This document shows positions 18,033 through 28,200 of a stretch of 63,952 nt of DNA, piece after piece. Under the pieces are notes generated by a model. That model was not told where the DNA came from and did no database searches. It worked only from the letters and a program-made list of their open reading frames with translations. Within the stretch, counting starts at the first letter, position 1, and each line of letters opens with the position of its first letter. Made by a program: the position numbers and the translations under genes. This DNA is from Microscillaceae bacterium (GTDB taxonomy: Bacteria; Bacteroidota; Bacteroidia; Cytophagales; Microscillaceae): the NCBI GenBank assembly GCA_011390205.1, contig JAABSX010000018.1, forward strand, positions 1-63,952, read 5' to 3'.

Positions 18033-19023
18033 CTAGCGCAGTTCAATATTTTCTTCGAGGGCTGTAAACAATTGCTCTTCAGGGTATAAGATGGCTTTTA
18101 TCAATTCTTTTTTCTTGGAGAGTTTAATGACTTGCATAGACTCGGTTTCTTCTAACTGTTCGGCGGCATGCGTAAGCGCACGTAGTGTATCGGTGCTATG
18201 GGTAGTAGCAAATACTTGTACTTCTAGTTTTTTTGCAAGGGTCAAGATGATTTTCCATAGGTCTAGCTTAACAGACCAATGCAGCCCAGTTTCAAATTCT
18301 TCTATCAAAAGCGTTCCCTTTTCACAGTTTAACAAGTGCAAAGTAATGGCAAGTAGATGATTGATACCGTCCCCCATACTGCTCAACAAAACTCTTTTTT
18401 CTTAGTTTTCTAATTTCACATAAAAGCGAGTTCGATAGCGACTTCTCTCATCTTCTACAAATGTAATCTTACTAATTTCAGGTTCTATCAGTTGTAAAGC
18501 CTTGACGACATCTTCTTCTCTATCAGTAAGGGCGATGCTGCTCCAGAGAGAAAAGAGTTGATTTTCTTGTAAATTTTTAGTCTGAACAAGACGTACATTA
18601 TTTTTTCAGCATTGCCATTGAGGCGAACCAAATGGTAAGGTCTGTTAAGTTTATCAAGTTTAAAAATTTCAGATTGCTCACCCACACTAATTTTTAACCC
18701 AAGCTCTGAGAGTTCATCAAAAAGATTGGGCATTTCTACAGTATCAAAATAAAGTTATATGCTTTCTGTAGAAAGTGAAAAATCACCACTTATTTTGATT
18801 GCCTCTTGGGCTTGGTAAGGGATTTCTCTACCATAAAATAGGTTCTTAAACAAAGCGAACATTTTTTGGGCATCAAAGACCTCTCTGTTTGGATTATTGT
18901 ATAATAACTCTCCTCTCTGTCCGAATATAAAATAAATGGCCGCAGGGTGTGCCTTGTGAATGAGTAGCCATATTGCTTCTAAAAGCGAACTTTTACCGAT
19001 GTCATTTTTTCCAATAGTGAGCA
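18033..19023 (-). pseudogene. AAA (ABC-like, OLD/AAA_21 type) ATPase, multiply disrupted
   Basis: One gene can be rebuilt across at least three lesions. The first part carries Walker A, GKNDIGKSSLLEAIW, just after 19023. An in-frame TAA lies at 18757-18755 (reads STESI-stop-LYFDTVE). A one-base loss in the A run at 18601-18606 breaks NAEK from the NVRLVQTKNLQ continuation. A second in-frame TAA at 18404-18402 splits YVKLEN from KRVLLSSMGDGIN. The rest holds the signature MGDGINHLLAI, Walker B GTLLIEEFETGLHW and the switch histidine in VFATTHS. The first 20-25 residues before Walker A are not cleanly readable. The partner is the DUF3226 gene. Such pairs resemble OLD- or PARIS-type defence modules (inference). 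Confidence 0.85.
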
Positions 19024-19161
19024 TATTTTTCAGAATATTTATTTGCAACGAGGGTACGAAAATAAATTGAAAAATGGAGTGATGAGAAACCCCCTTTTTA
19101 TATGAATGTTCAAATAAATATACACCTCCACCACCACAAAAAAATAAACAAAGCATTTAAT

Positions 19162-19192
19162 TTGTGCATATATTTGCAAAAAAATTGCACAA
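19162..19192 (+). promoter_or_regulatory. proline dehydrogenase promoter with flanking inverted repeat
   Basis: TATATTTG (19169-19176) fits the -7 consensus and lies 19 bases before the start codon. It is bracketed by TTGTGC (19162-19167) and GCACAA (19187-19192), a short inverted repeat that could be an operator or chance. No -33 element was recognised. Confidence 0.4.
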
Positions 19193-19195
19193 TGC

Positions 19196-20386
19196 ATGGA
19201 GAGTAATATACACAAACCCATTTCTTTTGAAGACACTTCTATCGCGTTTTCTTCAAAAAACAACTTACAACTCAGAAAAGCTTATTGGCTCTTCGCAATG
19301 ATTAACCAACCTTGGCTGGTCAATATCGGCACGAAAACCCTCAAATGGGCTCTGAGCTGGCATCTACCCGTGAAATGGGCAATCAAGCAGACCATCTTTG
19401 CACACTTTTGTGGGGGTGAAACCATCCAAGATTGTGCTGATACTGTCAATACTTTGTCAAATTTCGGGATTGGGACTATCCTAGACTACTCCGTAGAAGG
19501 TGAAAAAACCGAAGCTGGCTTTGAAAAAAATGCCGAAGAAACTCTCCGAACCATTGCCCAGGCTGCTGATAATCCTCAACTTTACCCCTGTTGTGTATTT
19601 AAAGTAACAGGGCTTGCGAGTTTTGACCTTTTGGCAAAAAAGCAAACAGGGCAAGTCCTCAGCCTCTCAGAGCAAGAAAGCTGGCAAAAAGCTTACCAGC
19701 GCTTAGAGAAAATATGCCAGTTTGCACACGAAAAAAATGTGTACCTACTTATAGACGGGGAAGAAACTTGGATTCAGGGAACAATAGACGAACTGGTCTA
19801 TGCCATGATGCGGCAGTTTAATCAGAAAGTAGCATTCATCATTAATACATATCAGCTTTATTGCCAATCGGCTTTGCCCAATCTACATAAAGCCTACGAA
19901 AGAGCCGAAGAAGAGGGCTATTATCTAGGAGCAAAACTGGTGCGCGGTGCATACATGGAAAAAGAGGCAGACAGAGCCAAACAACTGGGTTATGCTAACC
20001 CAATCCAGCCCAGCAAAGCAGCCACTGATGAGGATTACAACAAAGCCCTGAGATTTTGTGTAGAGAAAAGGCATAGAATCTTACTCTATGCAGGTACGCA
20101 CAATGAAGAAAGCTGTAAGCTGCTGACCACTTTGATGAATGAAAATGGCATTTCTCCCAATGATAAGAATTTTTACTTTGCTCAGTTATATGGGATGAGT
20201 GATCATATTTCTTTTAACCTTGCCAAGGCTGGTTATAATGTCGCCAAATATGTGCCTTATGGACCCGTAGGTGCTGTAATGCCCTATCTATTTCGCCGTG
20301 CAGCCGAAAATACTTCTGTAGCTGGACAAAGTAGCCGTGAATATTCACTCATTAAAAAAGAGCTGAACCGGAGGAGAAAAGCCTAA
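19196..20386 (+). CDS. proline dehydrogenase
   Basis: This 396-residue flavoenzyme oxidises proline to pyrroline-5-carboxylate. It has the PutA-type TIM barrel in the short monofunctional form, with no P5C dehydrogenase attached. Visible motifs are GIGTILDYSVEGE, LVRGAYMEKEADRAKQLGY (FAD/substrate barrel strands), RILLYAGTHNEES, FYFAQLYGMSD and the C-terminal YVPYGPVGAVMPYLFRRAAEN with the substrate-binding RRxxEN. The length and end match bacterial/mitochondrial PRODH. The ATG was chosen at 19196. It is monocistronic, converging on trehalase across a strong palindrome. The matching P5C dehydrogenase is not in the window. Confidence 0.95.
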   Translation: MESNIHKPISFEDTSIAFSSKNNLQLRKAYWLFAMINQPWLVNIGTKTLKWALSWHLPVKWAIKQTIFAHFCGGETIQDCADTVNTLSNFGIGTILDYSVEGEKTEAGFEKNAEETLRTIAQAADNPQLYPCCVFKVTGLASFDLLAKKQTGQVLSLSEQESWQKAYQRLEKICQFAHEKNVYLLIDGEETWIQGTIDELVYAMMRQFNQKVAFIINTYQLYCQSALPNLHKAYERAEEEGYYLGAKLVRGAYMEKEADRAKQLGYANPIQPSKAATDEDYNKALRFCVEKRHRILLYAGTHNEESCKLLTTLMNENGISPNDKNFYFAQLYGMSDHISFNLAKAGYNVAKYVPYGPVGAVMPYLFRRAAENTSVAGQSSREYSLIKKELNRRRKA

Positions 20387-20481
20387 AAAAGCCAGTCTCT
20401 CGCCGTTGCTTGTGTCTTCACAAGTGACCTAGCTAGTCGGGATTCACCCAATGAGGGCAAGCCTCATAAATAATCGTTTAA

Positions 20482-20528
20482 ACAGCTAGATTTAACTTAT
20501 TGAAAATCAATAAGTTAAATCTAGCTGT
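20482..20528. terminator. perfect 22-bp hairpin between convergent genes
   Basis: Two 22-base arms (20482-20503 and 20507-20528) are exactly complementary around an AAA loop. The position between convergent proline dehydrogenase and trehalase genes suggests a bidirectional terminator. Neither side has a proper T run, and the stem is unusually long, so a small mobile or repeat element is possible. Confidence 0.55.
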
Positions 20529-20582
20529 ATAGTATTTCTACTCCCAGCTACAGAGCCAAAGATTTACAATCTGCATAGAAGA

Positions 20583-22148
20583 CTATTTCTCAGAAATCAG
20601 CTTAAGCAACACGCCATTAGACCAGCCAAAGCCATCTTGAAGGGGATATTCACCTCCTCCAGCTTCATCTTTGGTACTGAGCATATTGTATTTTTCTACG
20701 AGTTTACCTGTCTGATCAAAAACCTTTCTGTTACTAGCTACCCAAGCATCTTTTATTTTTTGGCTTGTTTTGGTGAGTTTATAATTTCTCAAACCCTTAA
20801 TGGCTATCCATTGCAGAGGCGCCCAGCCATTGGGTGAGTCCCACTGTTGTCCTGATTCTACCAGTGTAGTGATTAATCCACCTACTTTGAGGAAATCTTG
20901 TGCTAATTTTTTGGAAACCAATTTCGCTTCTTTTTTGCTTGCCATCTCAAAGAACAAAGGGTAAGCACCTGCCAGTGTATAGTGAGGGCTTGTTTTTTGT
21001 GATTTCCAGTGGTAATCCATATAAAAATCTCCTCCCCAAAAATATTTTCGAATAGCCTCCGCACGCTGTTCGGCAAGTTTTTCGTAGCGGTTGGCATCTG
21101 CTGTGTTTCCTTCTAATTTGTATGCTTGGGCAAGTATTTTTTCTAAATGATAGAGCAGAGTGTTTAAGTCCACAGGCAATATTTCAGTAGTTTGGATGCT
21201 GCCAAGGTCTTTGCCATCTGCAAACCAGCGGGTGCTAAAATCCCAACCTGATTCACAGGCAGCCCTTAGATTGCGGTAAAGGTCTTCTTCGGATTGTTTG
21301 CTTTTTTCGCTGAGTTCTACATCTTCTTTGTAAGATTCGGGGCGAGGGGCGGCTTGGTCATCCCAATATCGGTTGAGTACTGTACCGTCTTCTAGGCGGA
21401 CCACCCTTGCCTGTGCAGGATTTTGGGCATTGAGATTTTCTTTGTTTTTCATCCAAAAATCATATTCTTTTTGAAGTTGGGGAAGGTATTTTTGAATGGT
21501 TTTTTCTCCTTTTTGCTCGGAGAGGAGCATCACCATGAGCGAAAAAAACGGAGGCTGTGAGCGTGAGTTATAATAAGTGCGATTGCCATTCGGGATAAAA
21601 CCTATTTTGTCGATAAGGTGTGCAAAATTATCCACCATATTTTCTATCACTTGAGTCTTGCCAGCCACTTGCAGCCCCAGCATCGTAAAATAGCTATCCC
21701 AGTAATAGATCTCCCTAAATCTTCCTCCAGGCACGATGTAGGGCTTAGGCAAAGCAATGAGTGAGCTATAAATCGTATCGGGTGGGCGGCTCAAAACTTG
21801 CCAAAGGGTGTCTATGTGTGCTTCTAAGCTGATGCCTTCGGGAGTCTGATAAGTGGCATCTTTCGTACTAGGGATGATAAAATACTTCTCTACAAACTGT
21901 TTTAAGTCAAAGCCAGCCTTTTGTTTTTCTCTGTCATACATCTCCACTACTTCTTCTGAGGCTACTTTCGGGATGGCATCTGCGAAGGTTTTAGAATCAG
22001 GATAAACTGCTTTTAGCTGCACTTCTCTGAATAATTCGGGATACTCTTCTAGAGGGTTTATTTGGGCTTGGGTATGATGAGTAAGGCAGATAAATATTCC
22101 TGAAAATAGAGTTTTGAGAAAGAAAAAAAGCAATTTTGAATACGTCAT
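20583..22148 (-). CDS. treA: periplasmic trehalase (GH37)
   Basis: This 521-residue protein hydrolyses alpha,alpha-trehalose to two glucoses. A signal peptide (about 1-28, ending THHTQAQ) sends it to the periplasm. The trehalase signature 1 PGGRFREIYYWDSY is at 140-153 and signature 2 is QWDSPNGWAPLQ. The acid catalyst Asp is in CESGWDFSTRW and the base Glu in GGGEYPLQDGFGW. The full family length is kept. It diverges from the alpha-amylase gene across 442 bases, suggesting shared control of glucan/disaccharide use. A -7 element lies at 22178-22185. Confidence 0.95.
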   Translation of the reverse strand: MTYSKLLFFFLKTLFSGIFICLTHHTQAQINPLEEYPELFREVQLKAVYPDSKTFADAIPKVASEEVVEMYDREKQKAGFDLKQFVEKYFIIPSTKDATYQTPEGISLEAHIDTLWQVLSRPPDTIYSSLIALPKPYIVPGGRFREIYYWDSYFTMLGLQVAGKTQVIENMVDNFAHLIDKIGFIPNGNRTYYNSRSQPPFFSLMVMLLSEQKGEKTIQKYLPQLQKEYDFWMKNKENLNAQNPAQARVVRLEDGTVLNRYWDDQAAPRPESYKEDVELSEKSKQSEEDLYRNLRAACESGWDFSTRWFADGKDLGSIQTTEILPVDLNTLLYHLEKILAQAYKLEGNTADANRYEKLAEQRAEAIRKYFWGGDFYMDYHWKSQKTSPHYTLAGAYPLFFEMASKKEAKLVSKKLAQDFLKVGGLITTLVESGQQWDSPNGWAPLQWIAIKGLRNYKLTKTSQKIKDAWVASNRKVFDQTGKLVEKYNMLSTKDEAGGGEYPLQDGFGWSNGVLLKLISEK

Positions 22149-22177
22149 AAAAATTAGTATTTAGGTTTGTGATAATC

Positions 22178-22185
22178 CAAAACTA
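22178..22185 (-). promoter_or_regulatory. -7 promoter element of trehalase
   Basis: On the minus strand this reads TAGTTTTG, an exact TAnnTTTG, 30 bases before the trehalase start. No -33 TTTG was seen at normal spacing. Confidence 0.45.
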
Positions 22186-22502
22186 ATAAAATCTATTGAT
22201 TTTTTGATAAAAATATGCATTGCATCAAAATTTATTGATAAAAAATCACTAAAATCTTACATGCTTTATTTGGGAATGCTCTTTTAGAAACTGAGCTAAA
22301 ATGAAGACCATAAAAAGTACATAGACTTAGCTCCCTCCCTCTGAAAGTTTAAAGAATCAACAATCGCAAACCTTTGCAAAATCAGTATAATTACATTATT
22401 TGAAAAATATGTGTCAAAAACTTATCAATTAAACGAATGGCCTAATTATAAGAAATACTATAAAAATTAGCACTTTCTAAATAAAAATTCAAAATGCTTA
22501 CC

Positions 22503-22582
22503 TGATTAGTGATACAAAGCTTCTCAGACTTATAGGATTAATGGGTATATTAGAACACCAAAATGTATCTAATCACTAATCA
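22503..22582 (+). repeat. inverted repeat in the alpha-amylase leader
   Basis: TGATTAGTGAT (22503-22513) is complementary to ATCACTAATCA (22572-22582), ending 8 bases before the amylase ATG. It could form a long-loop mRNA hairpin over the ribosome site or be a pair of operator half-sites. Confidence 0.4.
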
Positions 22583-22590
22583 CAATAGCA

Positions 22591-25161
22591 ATGAACTATA
22601 AAAAATATCATTCTTTACATCTCATTTTTTGGATGTATTTACTCATTTCATCACAGACACTGTGTGCTCAAGATTTTATGATGCAAGGCTGGTATTGGGA
22701 TTACCCCAAAACCAGCAACGGGCACAAATGGGCGGATACACTTCGGCTCAAAGCAGCCGCACTCGGGCAAATAGGCATCAATCAAATCTGGATTCCTCCC
22801 CACGTAAAAGCCTCTTTCGGACAGTCTAGCAATGGATATGACCCTAAAGACCTCTATGACTTAGGCGAGCACGGAGCTACAGGGCTAGGCACTCGAGCAG
22901 AGTTTGATGCCATGGTCAATGCCTTTGAGCAAAATAACGTCTTGCCCATTGCGGATATGGTCTATAACCACCGTGATGGCGGACTCCCTGAAAATAACCC
23001 CTCCGTAGAGGGCTGGATTAAAAACTACAACAGCACCGCCAATCACCCCTACCCCTCCGATAGGTCAAGGGCTATTTTGCCCATAGGCGGAAGCACAGGC
23101 AGGGGGGCAGGAGATTACTATATCTCGTTTCGCTCAGCCACAGGAGATGGAGCATTCAATAACAAACCTTACAGATTATATTTATTCACCAACCGTGTAG
23201 GCTGGCAAAATCAATCGGATGCCTCAGAGTCTGAACCTAACAATGGGGGAGGGCAATTCAACACCATCACACTAGGGCGTAATTTTGATGCCAATATAGA
23301 TGCAAGCGGAGGCATAGACGAATACAAAATCACCCTTTCTGCCAGTGATTTTAATGCCGCAGGGGATACACTCTACATCATCTACGCCAACAGAAACGGA
23401 GATTACTCAGACCACTTTATCTGGAATGGGAATGCCAACCGTGACCAAGGGCTTTGGTATGATGCAGATGGTGATGGGCCGCAACTAGGTACAGACCTCA
23501 TGCCTCAGGTACGCTACCAAACTTACACCAACTTTACAGGCTTGCCAAGTGGCAAAGGAGGCATGACAGGGGCTAACTTTAAACCCAACGGAAACCCCAC
23601 TAATCTGGGCGGATTCCCTGGTGATTTTGGCTGGGACCACATGATTTTCTTTTATGATTATGACCAATTTGTGCCTGATACCCGTGATAAACTCTTCGAA
23701 TGGACCAAATGGAACTGGGAAGATGCAGGCATCAGAGGGCTGCGAGTAGATGCCATCAAGCATTTTACACCTTCATTTATGGGTGATTTGCTAGATTATA
23801 TGCACGACCAAGGTTATGACCCTCCCATGGTAGTAGGGGAGTGGTATGGCACAAATGCTGGAGAACTCACAGGCTGGGTTCAGCAAGTACTAGACGCAAT
23901 GGATGAAGATACCAAAGCGGCTATACAGCCCAAAATCTTTGATTTCTTATTGCGTGATGCCCTCCGTCAGGCTTGTGATGGCTTCGGCTATGATGTCCGA
24001 AATGTATTCAATGACAATCTAAGAGCTCAAGGCTTGAGTGGCTTCAATATAGTAAGCTTTGCCAATAACCACGATTTTAGACGCAACCGAGCCGAAAACT
24101 CTAACTTTGAATCACTCATCAAAAATGATACTGACCTTGCCTATGCTTTCTTGCTCACCAACAACCAACTAGGCGTGCCTTGTATCTTTTATCCTGATTA
24201 CTATGGCTATCGTCCTGCTCAGTTTGATTATCACCCTGAAGGCTTGCCCGCTTATCAAAATGAAATCAATCAACTCATCTTGGCTCACAAAGCATTTATA
24301 TTTGGGGCCAATGGGGTGGATTATCTCAATAGATTTGGCACACCCTATAACAGCAATTATATCTCTGGATTCCCAAATACCTCTCTTATTTATCAGCTCA
24401 GTGGAGGTACAACAGGGCGTGAGGTGGTCGTAGCCATTAATTTTGCAGGAGAAAGATTACAGGTAGATCACCAAATCAGAGCCAGCACACAAGGCACTAC
24501 TTTTACGGATGTTCTCGGTCGCTCAGATTTCCCTACTGCCGTAGTAGATAACCAAAACCGAATCTACATAGACCTCCCTCCACGCAGCTACAGCGTCTGG
24601 GTGCAGGGAGAAGTAGCTCCTCTAAGCCCCACAACACTAAGCCTAGAAAGCATCGCCGAAGGGGAGGCAAATCTAGCTTGGATAGACAACTCTAGCAACG
24701 AAACAGGCTTCGTATTAGAACGCAAAACAGGGGAAACTGGTACTTGGGCAGAGCTTTCTACCTTAGGCGAAAATATCATTACTTACCAAGATAATAGCAT
24801 TGCAAATAATACCGATTACTTTTACAGAGTAAAGGCAAGCAATGCACAAGGAGATTCTGAGTACAGCAATGAAGTAAAAGCCCGCTTTAATTTTGACCCA
24901 ACTACCTCCCTAGAGCCTCAGCTTAGAGAGCGTATTCAGGTATTCCCTAACCCCAATTCAGGGCGTTTCTTAGTAAGAATACAAGGATTCTCGGGGCAGG
25001 GAGAACTGCAAGTAACTGATACACAGGGCAAAATCAAAGCCACAGGCGTACTGCAAAGCACTGAGCAAAATCTTGACCTCAGCCACTTGCCCAAAGGGAT
25101 GTATCTCTTGAATATCTCTCTCAATGGACAAAAACATACGCAAAGAATCATTATAGAATAA
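22591..25161 (+). CDS. secreted alpha-amylase (GH13) with FN3 and T9SS sorting domain
   Basis: This 856-residue alpha-glucan hydrolase has a signal peptide (about 1-26, ending TLCAQ). The GH13 barrel carries all four conserved regions: DMVYNH (122-127), GLRVDAIKH with nucleophile Asp (about 385), GEWYG with acid Glu (about 416) and FANNHD (about 492). A beta-rich insert of about 120 residues (about 175-297) in domain B is unusual. A fibronectin type III domain follows (about 675-770, with LAWIDNSSNETGFVLERK). The last 80 residues form a type A T9SS sorting domain (FPNPNSGRFLV ... KGMYLLNI). It is exported and released or anchored at the surface, acting on starch-like polymers. Confidence 0.95.
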   Translation: MNYKKYHSLHLIFWMYLLISSQTLCAQDFMMQGWYWDYPKTSNGHKWADTLRLKAAALGQIGINQIWIPPHVKASFGQSSNGYDPKDLYDLGEHGATGLGTRAEFDAMVNAFEQNNVLPIADMVYNHRDGGLPENNPSVEGWIKNYNSTANHPYPSDRSRAILPIGGSTGRGAGDYYISFRSATGDGAFNNKPYRLYLFTNRVGWQNQSDASESEPNNGGGQFNTITLGRNFDANIDASGGIDEYKITLSASDFNAAGDTLYIIYANRNGDYSDHFIWNGNANRDQGLWYDADGDGPQLGTDLMPQVRYQTYTNFTGLPSGKGGMTGANFKPNGNPTNLGGFPGDFGWDHMIFFYDYDQFVPDTRDKLFEWTKWNWEDAGIRGLRVDAIKHFTPSFMGDLLDYMHDQGYDPPMVVGEWYGTNAGELTGWVQQVLDAMDEDTKAAIQPKIFDFLLRDALRQACDGFGYDVRNVFNDNLRAQGLSGFNIVSFANNHDFRRNRAENSNFESLIKNDTDLAYAFLLTNNQLGVPCIFYPDYYGYRPAQFDYHPEGLPAYQNEINQLILAHKAFIFGANGVDYLNRFGTPYNSNYISGFPNTSLIYQLSGGTTGREVVVAINFAGERLQVDHQIRASTQGTTFTDVLGRSDFPTAVVDNQNRIYIDLPPRSYSVWVQGEVAPLSPTTLSLESIAEGEANLAWIDNSSNETGFVLERKTGETGTWAELSTLGENIITYQDNSIANNTDYFYRVKASNAQGDSEYSNEVKARFNFDPTTSLEPQLRERIQVFPNPNSGRFLVRIQGFSGQGELQVTDTQGKIKATGVLQSTEQNLDLSHLPKGMYLLNISLNGQKHTQRIIIE

Positions 25162-25170
25162 TATCTAACA

Positions 25171-25206
25171 AGGCGCTTGAGGCATTGCCCTCGAGTGTCT
25201 TTTTTA
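25171..25206 (+). terminator. terminator after alpha-amylase
   Basis: A 12-bp stem AGGCGCTTGAGG / CCTCGAGTGTCT (with G-U pairs) closes a 6-base loop and is followed by seven T. It ends the amylase transcript before the next secreted protein. Confidence 0.85.
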
Positions 25207-25237
25207 TTTATCAACAACAATTTAAACTTTTACCGAA

Positions 25238-28200
25238 ATGAAGAAATTTTTACTTTTAATGGGGTTTGTGCTGGTTTTGGGGAGCTTATCTCCAAAAATG
25301 GTACTTGCACAAGCTGGTTTTTTTGACTCTCCAGTTGGAGCAGTAGTGAGTTTTAATCTGAATGGAACAGATGTAACTACCTATGGCTTCGTAGCAAGTA
25401 ATCCACTTGATATTGGGATAGCTAACACACTTACCCTAAAAGGGGCTTTTATCCATACGTTCAAAAATGGTTCAGGGGATATTTGTGGAGGAACTTTCCA
25501 TTATAGGGTGTATAAAATAGGCAATACCCCTCCGTCATTTAGTACTTATAATTTGCCTTTTAGTAGCAATAACCCCTTTACTACTACAGCCCTCCCAGCT
25601 AACATTACTGGTGCCAATGCAGGAGACCAAAGATGGGGAGATGAAGCACTTAATGCCAACCTACTTACAGGCTTGACAGGAGGATTTTATCGTTTGGAAT
25701 TTTATTTTAGTGCTACAGGAGGGGCTTCAGGAGGCTGTCTTACTACTTTTTTATATAATAATGGAGGGGCTAATTATAACATTGATTTTAATGTGCCTTA
25801 TGTGAGTAATCAAGATGGTACTTGGAATAATACTGCTACTTGGATAGGTGGAGAAATTCCTCTTGCGACTTCATCTGCAGTAATTAACCACAACATCACG
25901 CTCACCAACAGTTTAAATATCACACCACCCGCAGCCATTAACATCAATGCAACCAAAAGCCTTACCATCAATAGCAGCAACAATACCATAGGAGCAATTA
26001 CCAATAACGGCACACTTACCTTTGCCACAGGAGGAACAGCTACTGTAGTGGGCTCAGCACTAAATGATGGCACAATCATAGTAGGTGACGGCACCTCAGT
26101 TTGTGGCTTCAATGCCAATACCCTCACCAATTCAGGTACTTTTACCATCAATCCGCTCAGTGGTGCAGCCACAGCAGGAGCATTTACTAACTCAGGCATG
26201 ACCACCATACAGCTCGGAGGGGCTTTTGCCTTTAATGGCAATTCTGTCAATTCAGGTACTGTGAATATGAATGGACTATTCACCAGAGGGACAGGCACAT
26301 TCACGGGTATTCCACCTGTATATGCTGCCAACTCTACCCTTGCTTACGCCCTTCCTGACGGAGCGTCTATCACTACTACAGACGAATGGACAGGACTGGG
26401 CACTACAGTAGGGGCAGGCACTCCCCATCACGTAAATCTTACCTCTGCTTCAGGCTCAGGTAACTGGACGCTCAATCTTCCTCCCGCTGATAGAGGCTTG
26501 GCAGGGAATCTCACTATGGATGCATTTACTACCTTACAGCAAAATGGCACTACGGGCAATGACCTATTTTTAGTGGGAAATCTTATCAACAATGGTACTT
26601 TCACTGGCAATGGCAGGGCTATTTTCTTTCAAGGAGCTGCTGCAAAGACCATTTCAGGAACAGGCACGAGTAATTTTTCTTTCTTATTTGTGAATGGAGG
26701 CACAATCACTTACCAAAAAAACATCCAAATCAATGGAGGCCTAACCATAGACGCAAGCACTGGCTTTCTCAGTGAGGCAAGCAATGCACGTGTATTGAGC
26801 ATTCAAGGTGGTAATTTTATAAACAATGGCACTTTCACAGCCAACGATGGCTTGGTCAATTTCTCAGGTGCTGGCAATCGGGAGTTACAAGGCAGCAGTA
26901 CCACTACTTTTAATCAGGTCAATATCGCCACAGGGGTTGATTTTGTAGCTAATACAGCTGCCAACATATCTTCCAGTCTTCGCATCCTTTCAGGGGGTTT
27001 TGTAGTAGCCACCCAAGCCCCCAACTATCAGGCAAACTCTACCTTGATTTATGATACTGGCGGAAACTACAATGCAGGAGAATCTTGGTATCAAAATACA
27101 AACAGTGGACCAGGAGTACCACACAATGTCAGTATTGTCAATAGCACTAGTCTGAATTTTAATACGGATGCTTCTCATAGATTAATGCTCGGAAACTTAA
27201 CGATTGAATCGAGTTCTACACTTAGTCTTTCCACTACTCCAGGTGGAGACCTACACATCACAGGCAACTTCACCAACGACGGTACTTTCAATGGCAATGA
27301 ACGAGCCGTACTTTTCAATGGCTCGACAGACCAAAATCTGGGCGGAACAGGCACTATTAATATTGACTTCTTGACTGTCAATAAACCTACAGGAAAGCTC
27401 CTCTTCGGCAGGGAAATCACCGTCAATAAATCTGATGGAGTCGTAACCCTTACTAGCGGAGACATAGACCTCAACGGCAATGATTTACTACTCAATGGTG
27501 CCACTAGCAGTATCTCCGAAGATAGAGCCAATAACCACTTCATCACCGATGCCACCGCCACCAGTGAAGCCAGCAAAGGCGGAAGAATAGTCGCCAATGC
27601 TCGCCCCGTAACGAGTACAGAAACAGACATCGCAGGTTTGGGCTTATTCTTAAATCACACCTCTACAGATTATGATGTAAACATCAGTCGCTACCACTAC
27701 AGAGGAGCAGGCACAGGCATTCGTAAGATTTATAACGTAACAGGCACTCCAACAGCCAGTACCCTCAGTATAGAATATGCCAATGATGAACTTTCAGGTG
27801 TACCAACAGTTACGATAGGGCTATTTAGGTGGAATGGAAGCTGGAGTCCGATTGCTTCTACCACTTCAGGCAATAAAGTAACTGCCACAGCCCCTGTTAC
27901 GGCGTTCTCCGCTTGGACATTGGGCGATAACAATGTTCCACTTCCTGTAAGGCTCACACGCTTTGAGGCTACTAGAATCTCTGAGCAAGAAGTGAAAATA
28001 GCTTGGCAGACAGCCTCTGAGCAAGATAACCTTGGTTTTGAGATTCAGAAAAGTGAGGACGGACAAAACTTTGAGACCATCTATTTTAAAGAAGGAGCAG
28101 GCAACTCTAGCCAAATCAGAGATTATCAAGTCATCATTTCTGAGAGCAAATCTGCCTATTACCGCCTAAACCAGTTAGATACAGACGGCACTAGCACGCT

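Larger units (their letters stand above)
22149..22590. other. divergent control region between trehalase and alpha-amylase
   Basis: This AT-rich 442 bases has no credible open frame. It contains the trehalase -7 element (22178-22185), an imperfect inverted repeat centred near 22222 (GATTTTTT ... AAAAAATC), and an 11-bp inverted repeat close to the amylase start (22503-22513 with 22572-22582). Confidence 0.5.

Noticed and set aside
18755-19156. 133-codon frame taken as a separate small gene
   Set aside because: It is the Walker A part of the decayed ATPase; the first 40 or so codons before it read as noncoding.
20400-20470. CTTGTG-TCTT-CACAAG hairpin after proline dehydrogenase, compared with the 61671-61706 terminator
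   Set aside because: The shared TCTTCACAAG is short. The surrounding sequence differs, so I do not call a dispersed repeat from two partial matches.
25810-27957. Several minus-strand open frames (up to 173 codons) opposite the T9SS repeat protein
   Set aside because: They are Val/Leu/Pro-rich shadows of a repetitive Asn/Thr/Gly coding strand, with no start context or family features.
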